This document shows positions 1 through 8,808 of a stretch of 64,000 bases of DNA, in pieces. How positions within the stretch are numbered: position 1 is the stretch's first letter; every line of letters begins with the position of its first letter. The DNA is from Amycolatopsis sp. QT-25. Lineage in GTDB: Bacteria; Actinomycetota; Actinomycetes; Mycobacteriales; Pseudonocardiaceae. A program made the translations under genes and the position numbers. Under the pieces are notes generated by a model. It was not told the origin of the DNA and searched no databases. It saw only the letters and a program-made list of their open reading frames with translations. The DNA is taken from contig NZ_CP120210.1 of NCBI RefSeq assembly GCF_029369745.1, forward strand, positions 434,001 to 498,000. Direction: 5' to 3'.

Positions 1-536
1 GCGGCGAGGTCGCTCGCAAGAACATCGAAGAGCTGCCGCACGACGTCGAGGGTCTTCGCGAGAAGCTGGACCCGGCGGAGCTGCGCAAGGTCATCGACGA
101 GTACACCGAGGCCGCGCTGAAGCTGTACGGCAAGCTGGCCGCGTCCGGTGAGCAGGCGTGGGACAAGATCGCCACGCAGCCGCAGGTCAAGAAGGCCATC
201 GAGCAGCTCGAGGAGGCCCTGAGCACCGCGCAGGACCGTGTCGAGGACGCCACCAGCGAAGCCCGTGAGCGCATCGACACCGTGCTCGGCAAGGTCACCA
301 AGGGCACCCGCTCGGTCGGCGAGAAGGCCGCCCGCAAGGTCTCCGACGCCGCGATCGACATCGCCGGTGAGGCCGAGGAGATCGGTGACGACCTGGCGCA
401 CGAGACGCGTTCGGCTTCGCGCAAGGTCGCCGACAAGACCGCGCCGAAGACGACGGCCCCCGCGCGCCGCAGCACCGCCACCACCGGCCCGGCCGCCAAG
501 AAGCAGGCCACCGCGCCGAAGACCACCGAGAAGTAA
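1..536 (+). CDS. hbhA: HbhA-like heparin-binding surface protein, 3' part
   Basis: The frame is open at the left edge (first full codon at base 3) and gives 177 residues to TAA at 534. The visible part is charged and predicted helical, with heptad-like stretches around ELPHDVEGLREKLD and IEQLEEALSTAQDRVEDA, then a tail rich in Lys, Ala, Pro and Thr ending AAKKQATAPKTTEK. That is the layout of mycobacterial HBHA, a surface adhesin whose Lys/Ala/Pro tail binds heparan sulfate; this tail has fewer lysines than the mycobacterial one. The following DUF2516 gene is the same neighbour as in M. tuberculosis. Heparin binding is inferred from the family. The N-terminus lies outside the window. Confidence 0.8.
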   Translation, partial: GEVARKNIEELPHDVEGLREKLDPAELRKVIDEYTEAALKLYGKLAASGEQAWDKIATQPQVKKAIEQLEEALSTAQDRVEDATSEARERIDTVLGKVTKGTRSVGEKAARKVSDAAIDIAGEAEEIGDDLAHETRSASRKVADKTAPKTTAPARRSTATTGPAAKKQATAPKTTEK

Positions 537-551
537 CGGTCCGCGTGGACT

Positions 552-590
552 CCCGGCCCCCTGACACCGCCTTCGGTGCCAGGGGCCGGG
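552..590 (+). terminator. Hairpin terminator after the hbhA-like gene
   Basis: Inverted repeat CCCGGCCCC...GGGGCCGGG with a tetraloop-like CTTCGG centre, 15 bases after the stop codon. There is no T-tract, which is usual for actinobacterial terminators. Confidence 0.7.
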
Positions 591-621
591 CCGTCCGCCC
601 GGTTTGACGTAAGCTGACTTC

Positions 622-915
622 GTGTTCGTTGCCACCTGGATCCTCATCGCCATTCACTGGGGCGGCGCACTGACGGGGCTGTTCGCTTTCGTGCATGCGC
701 TGCTGCAGCGCGCGGACGCGTATTCCGCCGCCGATCGCAAGACCAAGCCCATCTGGATGCTCATCACCGGCGGGGCCACCGTGGTGCTGACCTTCTTCCA
801 GTTCTACGGCGGCGGCATGATCCTGTGGCTGCCCGCGCTGGTCGCGGTCCTGGTCTACCTCGTGGACGTTCGTCCCAAGCTCATCGAGGTCCAGCGCGGC
901 GGCCGCAACTGGTGA
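622..915 (+). CDS. DUF2516 family small membrane protein
   Basis: 97 residues with about three hydrophobic segments (roughly 4-24, 43-60, 66-84) and a charged C-terminus. It matches the DUF2516 family, found next to hbhA in mycobacteria; no function is known. The GTG start lies 6 bases after TAAGCT (610-615), with no Shine-Dalgarno sequence, so the mRNA may be leaderless. Confidence 0.8.
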   Translation: MFVATWILIAIHWGGALTGLFAFVHALLQRADAYSAADRKTKPIWMLITGGATVVLTFFQFYGGGMILWLPALVAVLVYLVDVRPKLIEVQRGGRNW

Positions 916-951
916 TCGAGCCGGTCGGCGGAGCCGAGACGTACTCGGAAA

Positions 952-970
952 GTTCACCGAACGCGTGAAC
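952..970. promoter_or_regulatory. GTTCAC inverted repeat upstream of the YbaK operon
   Basis: GTTCAC (952-957) and GTGAAC (965-970) form an inverted repeat with a 7-base spacer, 130 bases before the YbaK-like start. A further GTTCAC lies at 1031-1036. It could be an operator; no regulator is identified, and spacing and orientation do not match a LexA box or the direct-repeat Pho box. Confidence 0.3.
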
Positions 971-1099
971 CCGCCCGGCCGAAGGCCCCGCCATCGCGGT
1001 GGCAGGCGCCCTGATCGCCCCTCGTCACGTGTTCACAAGCAGTGCGCTGCCGACATCGATCGCGGACGCGGGCCCACCGACGGATATTAGGGTGGGCCT

Positions 1100-1654
1100 G
1101 TGACTGACTGGACCATCGCCGGAACCCTCACCGTCGTCCCCGCCCTCTCCCGCCCGGACCTGCTCGCCGAGCCCGTCGCCAAGGCACTCGCCGCCCTTCC
1201 CGATCCGGACGCCGCCGGCGTCGTCGAGATCGACGCCGAGCTCGCCGACACCGCCGCCTTCTGCGAGGCGTACGGCTCACCGCTCTCCGCGTCCGCGAAC
1301 TGTGTCGTCGTCGCCGGCAAACGCGCCGGCGAAGTCCGCTTCGCCGCCGCGATGATCCTCGCGACCACCCGCGCCGACGTGAACGGCGCCGTCAAGCGCC
1401 GCCTCGACGTCCGCAAGGCCTCCTTCGCCCCGATGGACGAGGCCGTCTCGCTCACCGGCATGGAGTACGGCGGCATCACGCCGGTCGGCCTGCCGGAGGG
1501 CTGGCCGATCCTGATCGACCAGCGCGTCGCGGACGAACCCGAGCTGGTCGTCGGCAGCGGTATCCGCGGTGGCAAGCTGCTGATCTCGGGCTCGACCCTC
1601 GCGTCCCTGCCCGGTGCCGAAGTGATCGACGGTCTCGCGCGTCCCGTCGAGTGA
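1100..1654 (+). CDS. YbaK/ProX-type aminoacyl-tRNA deacylase
   Basis: 184 residues. The C-terminal half has the YbaK/EbsC signature: a central MILATTRADVNGAVKRRL stretch followed by SLTGMEYGGITPVGLP. Family members hydrolyse mischarged aminoacyl-tRNA (for example Cys-tRNA-Pro) in the cytoplasm, or act as stand-alone editing-like proteins; the substrate here cannot be read. The GTG start follows TATTAG (1085-1090) by 9 bases without a clear ribosome site. Its stop overlaps the start of the next gene (GTGA at 1651-1654), so it is translationally coupled to the lyase-like protein, an unusual partner. Confidence 0.82.
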   Translation: MTDWTIAGTLTVVPALSRPDLLAEPVAKALAALPDPDAAGVVEIDAELADTAAFCEAYGSPLSASANCVVVAGKRAGEVRFAAAMILATTRADVNGAVKRRLDVRKASFAPMDEAVSLTGMEYGGITPVGLPEGWPILIDQRVADEPELVVGSGIRGGKLLISGSTLASLPGAEVIDGLARPVE

Positions 1655-3105
1655 GACTGTCCACCAAGAACTTCTCGCTGGCTTCGGCGTTCGAGGCCGA
1701 CTTCCTCGAAATCGACCTCGCGGTGCTCGCCGGCCTCGGTGAGAACCGCGCTCGCGTTCTCGCGGCGCTGTGCGACCGCCCCGTCTACGGCGTGAACACC
1801 GGGATGGGGCGGCTCGCGGGAGTCGCTTCGCCCGCGTCGAGCGCGCACCAGCGGAACCTGCTGATCGGCCGGGCCGTCGGCGGCCCGCCGTGGCTCTCGG
1901 CAGGGGAAGTGCGGTGGCTTCTGCTGGTGCGCCTGCGAGATCTGCTCGCGCCCGAGGCGGGCGCGAGCCCGGAGCTGGTGACGTTCCTCGTCGACCGGCT
2001 GAACGAGGGGTTCACGCCCGCCGTGCCGAGGACCGGCCTGGGCAGTGCCGGTGAGATCATCCCGCTGGCGCACGCCTTCCAGACCTTTCTCGGCGTCGGG
2101 ACCGTGCTGATGGACGGTGTCGAGACGCCCGCGTCGGAGGTGCTGGCGAGGCCGTACGAACCGGGTCCCAAGGAAGGCGCGACCCTCATCCAGGGCTCGC
2201 CACTGGCCGAGACGCTCGCGGCCTTCGCGCTCACCGAGGTCCGGCGGCTCATCGACGCGCAGACGCTGGCGGCCGCGATCGCGATCGACGTCCTCGGCGC
2301 GCCGCAAGCGATCTATCGCCCCTCACTCGCGGGAGACGACCGGGTGCTCCGCTCGGTCCTTCTCGAGGTGGGCGGACTGATCCACGGTGCCCTCGAACGG
2401 GGCGAGGTCGTGCAAGGACCCGTGTCCGTACGGGTCGCCCCGCGCGGGATCGCCCATCTGACGCGGGTCGCGGGGGAACTGGACGAGGTGCTCGGACGCT
2501 CGGCGCCGACCGATTCACCGGTGTTCCTGGACGGCGAGTTCGTGTCCACCACGGGGTTCCACGCCGTCGAACTCGGGCTGCGGATGGACGCGGTGACGGC
2601 TGCGCTGGTGCATCTCGGCGAAGTCAGCGCGCAGCGGACGCACCGGTTGCTCGACGAGCGGTTCAGTGGCCTGCCCGCGCAGCTCGCGATGGATCCTGGG
2701 CCGCAGGCGGGGCTGGTCCCGTTGCACAAACGCGCCGTGGGGGAACTGCACGCGCTGCGGCGGCTGGCCACGCCCGCGACGTTGGGTTCTGTCGACACCT
2801 CCGCCGGCCAAGAAGATGTGCAGGCGTTCGCCTGGGCGGCGGGGAATCAGCTCCGCGACGCTTGCGCGCGGATGTTCGCCATCACGGCCTGTGAGCTGAT
2901 CACGGGTTCGCAGGCGCGGTGGCTGGCCGACGGGGAGGGAGCGCCCGGGCTGCGCGCGACCTATGAGTGGCTGCGGGAACTGGTGCCGCCGGTGGAGGTG
3001 GACCGGTCATTGGGGCCGGAGGTGACGGCTTTGGTTTCGGTGCTCAGGTCCGGGCGTCCGCGCGCGACTGGATCGCCAGCCCGCGCGGAGTCACCCAGCG
3101 GGTGA
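1651..3105 (+). CDS. Aromatic amino acid lyase-like protein lacking the MIO triad
   Basis: 484 residues, similar throughout to the histidine/phenylalanine ammonia-lyase fold: YGVNTGMG near residue 46, a GxxPLAH segment near 131-141 and GQEDVQAFA near 390. Family enzymes build a methylidene-imidazolone cofactor from an internal Ala-Ser-Gly. Here that site reads G-S-A-G-E (131-135), so the serine and alanine are swapped. The active-site LINGT is LIQGS (Asn to Gln at 181), the SHA histidine is Arg74, and the QDxYSxR motif is absent. Tyr46 is kept. It is therefore probably not a standard ammonia-lyase; it may be a pseudoenzyme or have a new activity. The GTG start overlaps the upstream stop. The last 62 bases overlap the convergent permease gene. 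Confidence 0.8.
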   Translation: MRLSTKNFSLASAFEADFLEIDLAVLAGLGENRARVLAALCDRPVYGVNTGMGRLAGVASPASSAHQRNLLIGRAVGGPPWLSAGEVRWLLLVRLRDLLAPEAGASPELVTFLVDRLNEGFTPAVPRTGLGSAGEIIPLAHAFQTFLGVGTVLMDGVETPASEVLARPYEPGPKEGATLIQGSPLAETLAAFALTEVRRLIDAQTLAAAIAIDVLGAPQAIYRPSLAGDDRVLRSVLLEVGGLIHGALERGEVVQGPVSVRVAPRGIAHLTRVAGELDEVLGRSAPTDSPVFLDGEFVSTTGFHAVELGLRMDAVTAALVHLGEVSAQRTHRLLDERFSGLPAQLAMDPGPQAGLVPLHKRAVGELHALRRLATPATLGSVDTSAGQEDVQAFAWAAGNQLRDACARMFAITACELITGSQARWLADGEGAPGLRATYEWLRELVPPVEVDRSLGPEVTALVSVLRSGRPRATGSPARAESPSG

Positions 3106-3760
3106 CGAGCGCGAAAACGCCCTCGCACACCAAAGCCAGGATGACGACCGCGATGCCGCCCGCCAGAATCTCGCCGTGGCCGGGATCACCGAGGGCGAAA
3201 CCGTCCACAATGTACCGTCCGAGCCCGCCGCCGTCATTGACGATCGCGCCGATCGCCACGGTCGCCACCAGTTGCAGGAACGCGACGCGGGCACCCGCGA
3301 GGATGACCGGTGACGCGAGCGGCAACTCCAGGCGCAGCATGATCTGCCACTCGCGGTGACCGGTTCCGCGGGCGGCGTCGACGGTTTCCTGCTCCAGCTG
3401 CAAGACGCCCGCGTAGGTGTTCGTGAACAACGGCGGCAGCGCCAAGGCCACCAGCGCGAGCATCAGCGGCCAGAACGTCGTGTCGACCTCCAGCCGGGAA
3501 GCCAGGAACCAGAACAGGATCACCAGCCCGAAGCTGGGAATCGCGCGGCCGATGTTCACCGCGCTCGTCGCGAGGAACTGCGCGCGGCGGTGATGCGCCA
3601 GCCACAACGCGGGCGGGATCGTCAGCACGGCCGAAATCGCCAGTGCCACCAAGGAGAACTGGAGATGCTCGACCGTCCGGTACGGCACACCCGCCGGATC
3701 GGTCCAGCTCCAGCGATTCGGTTCGCCCAGCCACTCGACGGCCTGGTCGAGGATGCTCAT
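3044..3760 (-). CDS. Osmoprotectant ABC transporter permease (OpuCB/ProW type)
   Basis: 238 residues from the ATG at 3760 (MSILDQAVEWL), chosen because it overlaps the upstream permease stop by 4 bases (ATGA). The BPD_transp_1 fold shows in five to six hydrophobic helices and an EAA loop (QIMLRLELPLASPVILAGAR). It is one of two membrane subunits of a glycine betaine/choline-type importer. The binding lipoprotein is divergent at 4590; no ATPase gene is in the window. Its 3' end overlaps the lyase-like gene on the other strand. Confidence 0.87.
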   Translation of the reverse strand: MSILDQAVEWLGEPNRWSWTDPAGVPYRTVEHLQFSLVALAISAVLTIPPALWLAHHRRAQFLATSAVNIGRAIPSFGLVILFWFLASRLEVDTTFWPLMLALVALALPPLFTNTYAGVLQLEQETVDAARGTGHREWQIMLRLELPLASPVILAGARVAFLQLVATVAIGAIVNDGGGLGRYIVDGFALGDPGHGEILAGGIAVVILALVCEGVFALVTRWVTPRGLAIQSRADART

Positions 3761-4455
3761 CGCGCCGCCTTCCGCGACCACGGCGCCAACGCGCGCCCAC
3801 CGAGCCACAACAGCAGATCCACCACCACGGCCAGTACCACGGAAAGCCCGACACCGACGATGATCGACGTCGGGTTCGGTGTCGTGGTTTGGATCCCGTT
3901 ACGGATGAAGTACCCGAGCCCGCCCTTGCCGAGCATGGAAGTCACCGTCACCAGCCCGATCGTGGTCACCGCCGCGACCCGCAGTCCCGCGATCACCACC
4001 GGCAGCGCGAGCGGCAGTTCGACCTGCCACAGCAGCCGCGAACGCGTGAAACCCATGCCTATTGCGGCTTCCCGGACTTCCTTGGGCACTTGCTCGACAC
4101 CGGTGACGATGTTGCGGATGAGGATCAGCAACGTGTACGTCGCCAAGGGGATGACCGCGGTGGTGAAGGAGGTCAGCCCGGTGAAGGGCACCAGTACGGC
4201 GAAGGCGCCGAGACTGGGAATGACGTACAACGACCCCGCCACGCTCAACGCGAACACGTAGAACCACCGGCGACGCAGCGAAATCACGGAAACACCGATC
4301 GACACCACCAGCCCGATGGCGAGCGCCGCCGCGGTCAACGTGATGTGCTCGCCGAGCCGCTCGAAGATCTCGTCGAGATGGCGGTCCACCCACCGCCATT
4401 CGAAGAGCGGCCGTCCGCCCTGGGCGGGGACGGGGAACACGGAGGAGGCTCGCAC
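3757..4455 (-). CDS. Osmoprotectant ABC transporter permease (second subunit)
   Basis: 232 residues, GTG start. After a 35-residue leader there are about six membrane helices with an EAA loop near residue 130 (EAAIGMGFTRSRLLWQVELP), the contact site for the ATPase. The start SVFPVPAQGG...WVDRHLDEIFERLGEHI is typical of OpuC/YehW-type permeases. It forms an operon with the second permease (4-base overlap) and is transcribed away from the binding protein gene, so one divergent region at 4456-4589 probably serves both. Confidence 0.87.
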   Translation of the reverse strand: MRASSVFPVPAQGGRPLFEWRWVDRHLDEIFERLGEHITLTAAALAIGLVVSIGVSVISLRRRWFYVFALSVAGSLYVIPSLGAFAVLVPFTGLTSFTTAVIPLATYTLLILIRNIVTGVEQVPKEVREAAIGMGFTRSRLLWQVELPLALPVVIAGLRVAAVTTIGLVTVTSMLGKGGLGYFIRNGIQTTTPNPTSIIVGVGLSVVLAVVVDLLLWLGGRALAPWSRKAAR

Positions 4456-4589
4456 CGGCCGACCTTACCCCGATCGGGGCACCGGATTCCGTTCTGCGGG
4501 AGCGCACGGGGCGCACCTCTCAAAATGTGGATTCTGTCGTGACCCGGAGATACTGTCCATTCCTCTGAACGAGTCATAGGAGTGTGCAC

Positions 4590-5510
4590 GTGCGCTGGAC
4601 ACGGAATGTTCGAGTGGGCGCGGTGCTCGCCGCCGCCGTCCTCGGTATGACCGCCTGTGGGGGTGGCGACGACGCGGCGGCCCCGGCCGCGCAGGGCAAG
4701 GGCGGGGCGCCGATCGTGGTCGCCTCCTTCAACTTCACCGACAGCGTGATCCTCGCCGAGCTGTACGCGAACGCGCTGGAGGCCAAGGGCTACCCGATCA
4801 CCCGCAAGCTGAACCTCGGTTCGCGCGAGCTGATCTACCCGGCGCTGAAGTCCGGTGAGCTCCAGTTCGTCCCGGAGTATCAGGGTGCCGCCATCAGCAC
4901 CGGATTCGGCAAGGAAGCCGCGAAGGACGCGCAGGGCGAACACGAGCAGCTCAAGAAGCTGTTCGAGCCCGACGGCATCGCCCTGCTGGAGCAGTCGCCG
5001 GCGGAGAACAAGAACACCTACATCGTGAAGGCCGATCTCGCCAAGGAGAAGGGGCTGGCGAAGATCAGCGATCTGTCCAAGGTCGACAACGTCGTCGTCG
5101 CCGGCGCGCCCGAGTGCGCGGAGCGGCTCCCCTGCTTCAAGGGCTTCACCGACGTCTACAAGCTGAAGGCCACCTTCCAGACCGTGCAGGAGGCGGGCCC
5201 GCGTGTCGAGCAGCTGCGGTCCGGCAAGGTCACCGTCATCCCCGTCGACTCGGTGAGCCCGCTCGTCGGCGACCCGCAGTTCGTGGCGCTGGAGGACGAC
5301 CTCGCCATCGTGCCGACCGAGAACGTCGTGCCCGCGGTGAACAAGAAGGTCCTCGACGAGCGCGGCGCCGACTTCACGGCCGCCGTCAACGCCGTGAGCA
5401 AGGCCCTCGACACCGTGCAACTGCGTGAGCTGAACAAGCGCGTCGACGCCGACGGCGAGAAGCCGGGCGACGTCGCGAAGGAGTGGCTGCAGGAAAAGTC
5501 GCTCATCTGA
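4590..5510 (+). CDS. Glycine betaine/choline-type substrate-binding lipoprotein
   Basis: About 306 residues. The GTG at 4590 is preferred because AGGAG (4578-4582) is 7 bases upstream; the in-frame GTG at 4584 would touch that site. The lipoprotein signal ends in the lipobox MTAC, followed by GGGDD. The mature protein has the OpuAC/QAT fold signatures VASFNFTDSVILAEL, SRELIYPALKSGELQFVPEY and, late, LRELNKRVDADGEKPGDVAKEWL. It should capture a quaternary amine outside the membrane for the divergent permeases. A long palindrome follows the stop. Confidence 0.88.
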   Translation: MRWTRNVRVGAVLAAAVLGMTACGGGDDAAAPAAQGKGGAPIVVASFNFTDSVILAELYANALEAKGYPITRKLNLGSRELIYPALKSGELQFVPEYQGAAISTGFGKEAAKDAQGEHEQLKKLFEPDGIALLEQSPAENKNTYIVKADLAKEKGLAKISDLSKVDNVVVAGAPECAERLPCFKGFTDVYKLKATFQTVQEAGPRVEQLRSGKVTVIPVDSVSPLVGDPQFVALEDDLAIVPTENVVPAVNKKVLDERGADFTAAVNAVSKALDTVQLRELNKRVDADGEKPGDVAKEWLQEKSLI

Positions 5511-5527
5511 GGCTCTTCGCACGTGAG

Positions 5528-5574
5528 ATGAAGGGGCCTTTCCTCGCAAAATTTGCGAGGAAAGGTCCCTTCAT
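5528..5574. repeat. Long palindrome, family B copy 1
   Basis: Arms of 23 bases (ATGAAGGGGCCTTTCCTCGC... and its complement) around a single A, with one mismatch. The centre reads CGCAAAATTTGCG. It begins 17 bases after the binding-protein stop. A near-identical copy lies at 7212. There is no T-tract; it probably acts as a 3' hairpin or terminator. Confidence 0.85.
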
Positions 5575-5661
5575 TGCAGCTGCGGGAGGGGCGCCCGCTC
5601 CGGTCGCGGGCACCGGTGGAATCGTGGACGCTGTCTTGCAACACGGGTGAAAGGGAGTGGG

Positions 5662-6096
5662 ATGGGAAAGGTCACGGCCGTCGCGGAGCGCACCATCGAG
5701 GCGTCGGCGGACAAGGTCAGGGCGCTCGTCGCGGACTACACCGAAACCCGGCCGAAGCTGCTGACGGAGCACTACCGCGACTACGAGGTCACCGAAGGCG
5801 GTGTCGGCGCGGGCACGAAGGCGCGCTGGAAGCTCCAGGCGACGTCGAAGCGTGTGCGTGACGTCGCCGCGACGGTGACCGAGCCGTCCGAAGGCACCCT
5901 CGTCGAAACCGACGCGAACTCCAGCATGGTCACCACCTGGACCGTCCGCGAGGTACCGGCGGGCAGCCTCGTCCGCATCCAGACGACCTGGGACGGCGCG
6001 GGTGGCATCGGCGGCTTCTTCGAGAAGACCTTCGCGCCCGGCGGGCTCAAGCGGATCTACGAGGGAGTGCTCGGCAAACTCGCCGAGGTCGTGTAG
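5662..6096 (+). CDS. SRPBCC (START-like) family protein
   Basis: 144 residues from the ATG at 5662, which has AAGGGAG about 5 bases upstream; an in-frame GTG at 5647 lies before that site. The sequence is a compact SRPBCC fold: an opening strand (ERTIEASADKVRALVADY), central strands with GTKARWKLQ and TWTVREVPAGSLVRIQTTW, and a C-terminal helix (FAPGGLKRIYEGVLGKLAEVV). Such proteins bind hydrophobic ligands in a central cavity; the ligand is unknown. No signal peptide is present. Confidence 0.75.
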   Translation: MGKVTAVAERTIEASADKVRALVADYTETRPKLLTEHYRDYEVTEGGVGAGTKARWKLQATSKRVRDVAATVTEPSEGTLVETDANSSMVTTWTVREVPAGSLVRIQTTWDGAGGIGGFFEKTFAPGGLKRIYEGVLGKLAEVV

Positions 6097-6201
6097 CGCT
6101 CGCCACAATCGGAATGGTCGCCCCGGTTGGCTCGTTGTACCCGTCGTGCATACGGGGCGATCGCCCCGCTTGAGGTTTCGCAACAGACTTGGAGTCACCC
6201 C

Positions 6202-7200
<999 letters not shown>

Positions 7201-7211
7201 CCCGCTCCGCC

Positions 7212-7268
7212 GTGCAATGAAGGGGCCTTTCCTCGCAAAATTTGCAAGGAAAGGCCCCTTCATTGCAC
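7212..7268. repeat. Long palindrome, family B copy 2
   Basis: Two 28-base arms (from GTGCAATGAAGGGGCC) around a single A, with one mismatch: a nearly perfect 57-base palindrome. It shares its inner 40 or so bases with the copy at 5528. It lies between two convergent genes and could terminate transcription in both directions. Confidence 0.88.
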
Positions 7269-7278
7269 GCGCGGGGGC

Positions 7279-7908
7279 TCAGTACTGCGTCGTGAGAGCG
7301 CCTTCGGTCAGCGCGGCGTCCAGCGTCTCCGCCGCCATGTCCAGCTTCATCTGGTCGCGGAAGATCTGACCGGCGGTCGGCAGCTCGGACCGCTTCGGCC
7401 AGGTCTCCGGCTTCCACAACGAGGACCGCAGGAAAGCCTTGGCGCAGTGCAGGTACAGCTCTTCGACCTCGAGCAGGATCGCCAGCGCGGGCCGCTTCCC
7501 CTTGATCACGAGGTCGTCGAAGAACGGCGCGTCCGCGATCAGTTTCGCGCGGCCGTTGATCCGCAGCGTCTCGTTCATTCCCGGCACCAGGAACAGCAGT
7601 CCGGCGTGCGGGTTCTCGAGGATGTTGGTCTGGCTGTCGAGCAGCTTGTTGCCCGGCCGGTCGGCCAGCACCAGCGTCTTGCCGTCGAGCACCTTCACGG
7701 AACCGGCCGGGTCGCCGCGCGGGGAGACGTCACAGGTCCCGTCGGCCGACGCCGTCGCCAGCAGGTAGAACGGTGAGTGCTCGATCAGGGTGCGCGCGTG
7801 CGGGTCGAGGAAGGGAAGGACCTTCTCCTTCGTCCGCTCCGTCGGGTGGCCGAGGTGCTCACGCAGCGCTTCGTGCGTCTCGATCACTTTGATCTCTGAG
7901 GTCCCCAT
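7279..7908 (-). CDS. Pyridoxamine 5'-phosphate oxidase-like flavoprotein
   Basis: 209 residues from the ATG at 7908; a GTG lies two codons earlier. A split-barrel FMN-binding fold is indicated by FYLLATASADGTCDVSPRGDPAG and VLADRPGNKLLDSQTNILENPHAGLLFLVP, then LRINGRAKLI. The CDVSPRGD segment is typical of the MSMEG_1061-like subfamily of probable F420- or FMN-dependent reductases. The true substrate is unknown and PdxH activity is unlikely, because the usual PdxH C-terminal motif is not seen. Confidence 0.82.
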   Translation of the reverse strand: MGTSEIKVIETHEALREHLGHPTERTKEKVLPFLDPHARTLIEHSPFYLLATASADGTCDVSPRGDPAGSVKVLDGKTLVLADRPGNKLLDSQTNILENPHAGLLFLVPGMNETLRINGRAKLIADAPFFDDLVIKGKRPALAILLEVEELYLHCAKAFLRSSLWKPETWPKRSELPTAGQIFRDQMKLDMAAETLDAALTEGALTTQY

Positions 7909-7923
7909 GACCACAGTGAACCA

Positions 7924-8808
7924 CTAGAAGACGACAGTCCGGTTCCCGTGCACCAGCACGCGGCCCTCGAGATGCCACCGCAGCCCGCGCGCCAGCGTCA
8001 CCTTCTCGATGTCGCGGCCCTTGCGCACCAGGTCCTCGACCGAGTCGCCGTGGTCGACGCGGATGACGTCCTGGTCGACGATGGGGCCCGCGTCGAGGTC
8101 GGCGGTGACGTAATGGCAGGTCGCGCCGATGAGCTTCACCCCGCGCGCGTGGGCCTGGTGGTACGGCCGTGCGCCGACGAACGACGGCAGGAAGCTGTGG
8201 TGGATGTTGAGCACCCGCCCGGCCCACGCCTCGCACAGTTCCGCGGGCAGGACCTGCATGAACCGCGCGAGGACGACGGCGTGCGGGTCGTGTTCGTCGA
8301 CCAGTTCCCGCACCGCGGCGAAGGCGGACGCCTTGGCGGAAGCGTCGCCGGCGGGGAACGGGACGTGATGGAACGGGATGCCGTGGGCGCGGGTGATGTC
8401 ACCCAGCGACGCGTGGTTGCCGATGACGGCGGCGACGTCGACGTCCAGTTCCCCGGCAGCGACCCGGCCGAGGAGGTCGTAGAGGCAGTGTCCGGCCTTG
8501 GAGACGAGGATCACGACGCGGCGGCGCTCGCCGGTGTCGCTGATCTGCCAGCTGGACTCGGCCGAAAGCGACTTCGCGACCTCGGCGAAGCGGACACGAA
8601 GTTCGGTGGCGTCGAACGGGAGCGAGTCGGCGCGGACGACCTGGCGGGTGAAGAACCAGCCGGTGTCCGGATCCGTGTGGTACGCCGCTTCGACGATCCA
8701 ACCGCCGTGTTCGGCGAGGAAACCCGAGATCCGGGCGATGATGCCCGTGCGGTCGGGGCAGCCGAAGGAGATCACATGGCGACGTTCAGGGTTCGACACG
8801 CACACCAT
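7924..8808 (-). CDS. purU: Formyltetrahydrofolate deformylase
   Basis: 294 residues. An N-terminal ACT domain (about 10-85, CPDRTGIIARISGFLAEHGG) precedes a formyltransferase-type catalytic domain (about 96-290). The catalytic Asn-His-Asp triad is visible as N201 and H203 in LNIHHSFLP, and D239 in LDAGPIVDQD. The enzyme hydrolyses 10-formyl-THF to formate and THF, balancing one-carbon pools and supplying formate for purine synthesis. The start (ATG 8808) overlaps the DedA gene by 23 bases; a GTG at 8799 is possible. Confidence 0.93.
   Translation of the reverse strand: MVCVSNPERRHVISFGCPDRTGIIARISGFLAEHGGWIVEAAYHTDPDTGWFFTRQVVRADSLPFDATELRVRFAEVAKSLSAESSWQISDTGERRRVVILVSKAGHCLYDLLGRVAAGELDVDVAAVIGNHASLGDITRAHGIPFHHVPFPAGDASAKASAFAAVRELVDEHDPHAVVLARFMQVLPAELCEAWAGRVLNIHHSFLPSFVGARPYHQAHARGVKLIGATCHYVTADLDAGPIVDQDVIRVDHGDSVEDLVRKGRDIEKVTLARGLRWHLEGRVLVHGNRTVVF

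Noticed and set aside
1021-1038. Second Rex operator (GTGTTCACAA)
   Set aside because: Only the right half matches; the left half TTGTG is absent.
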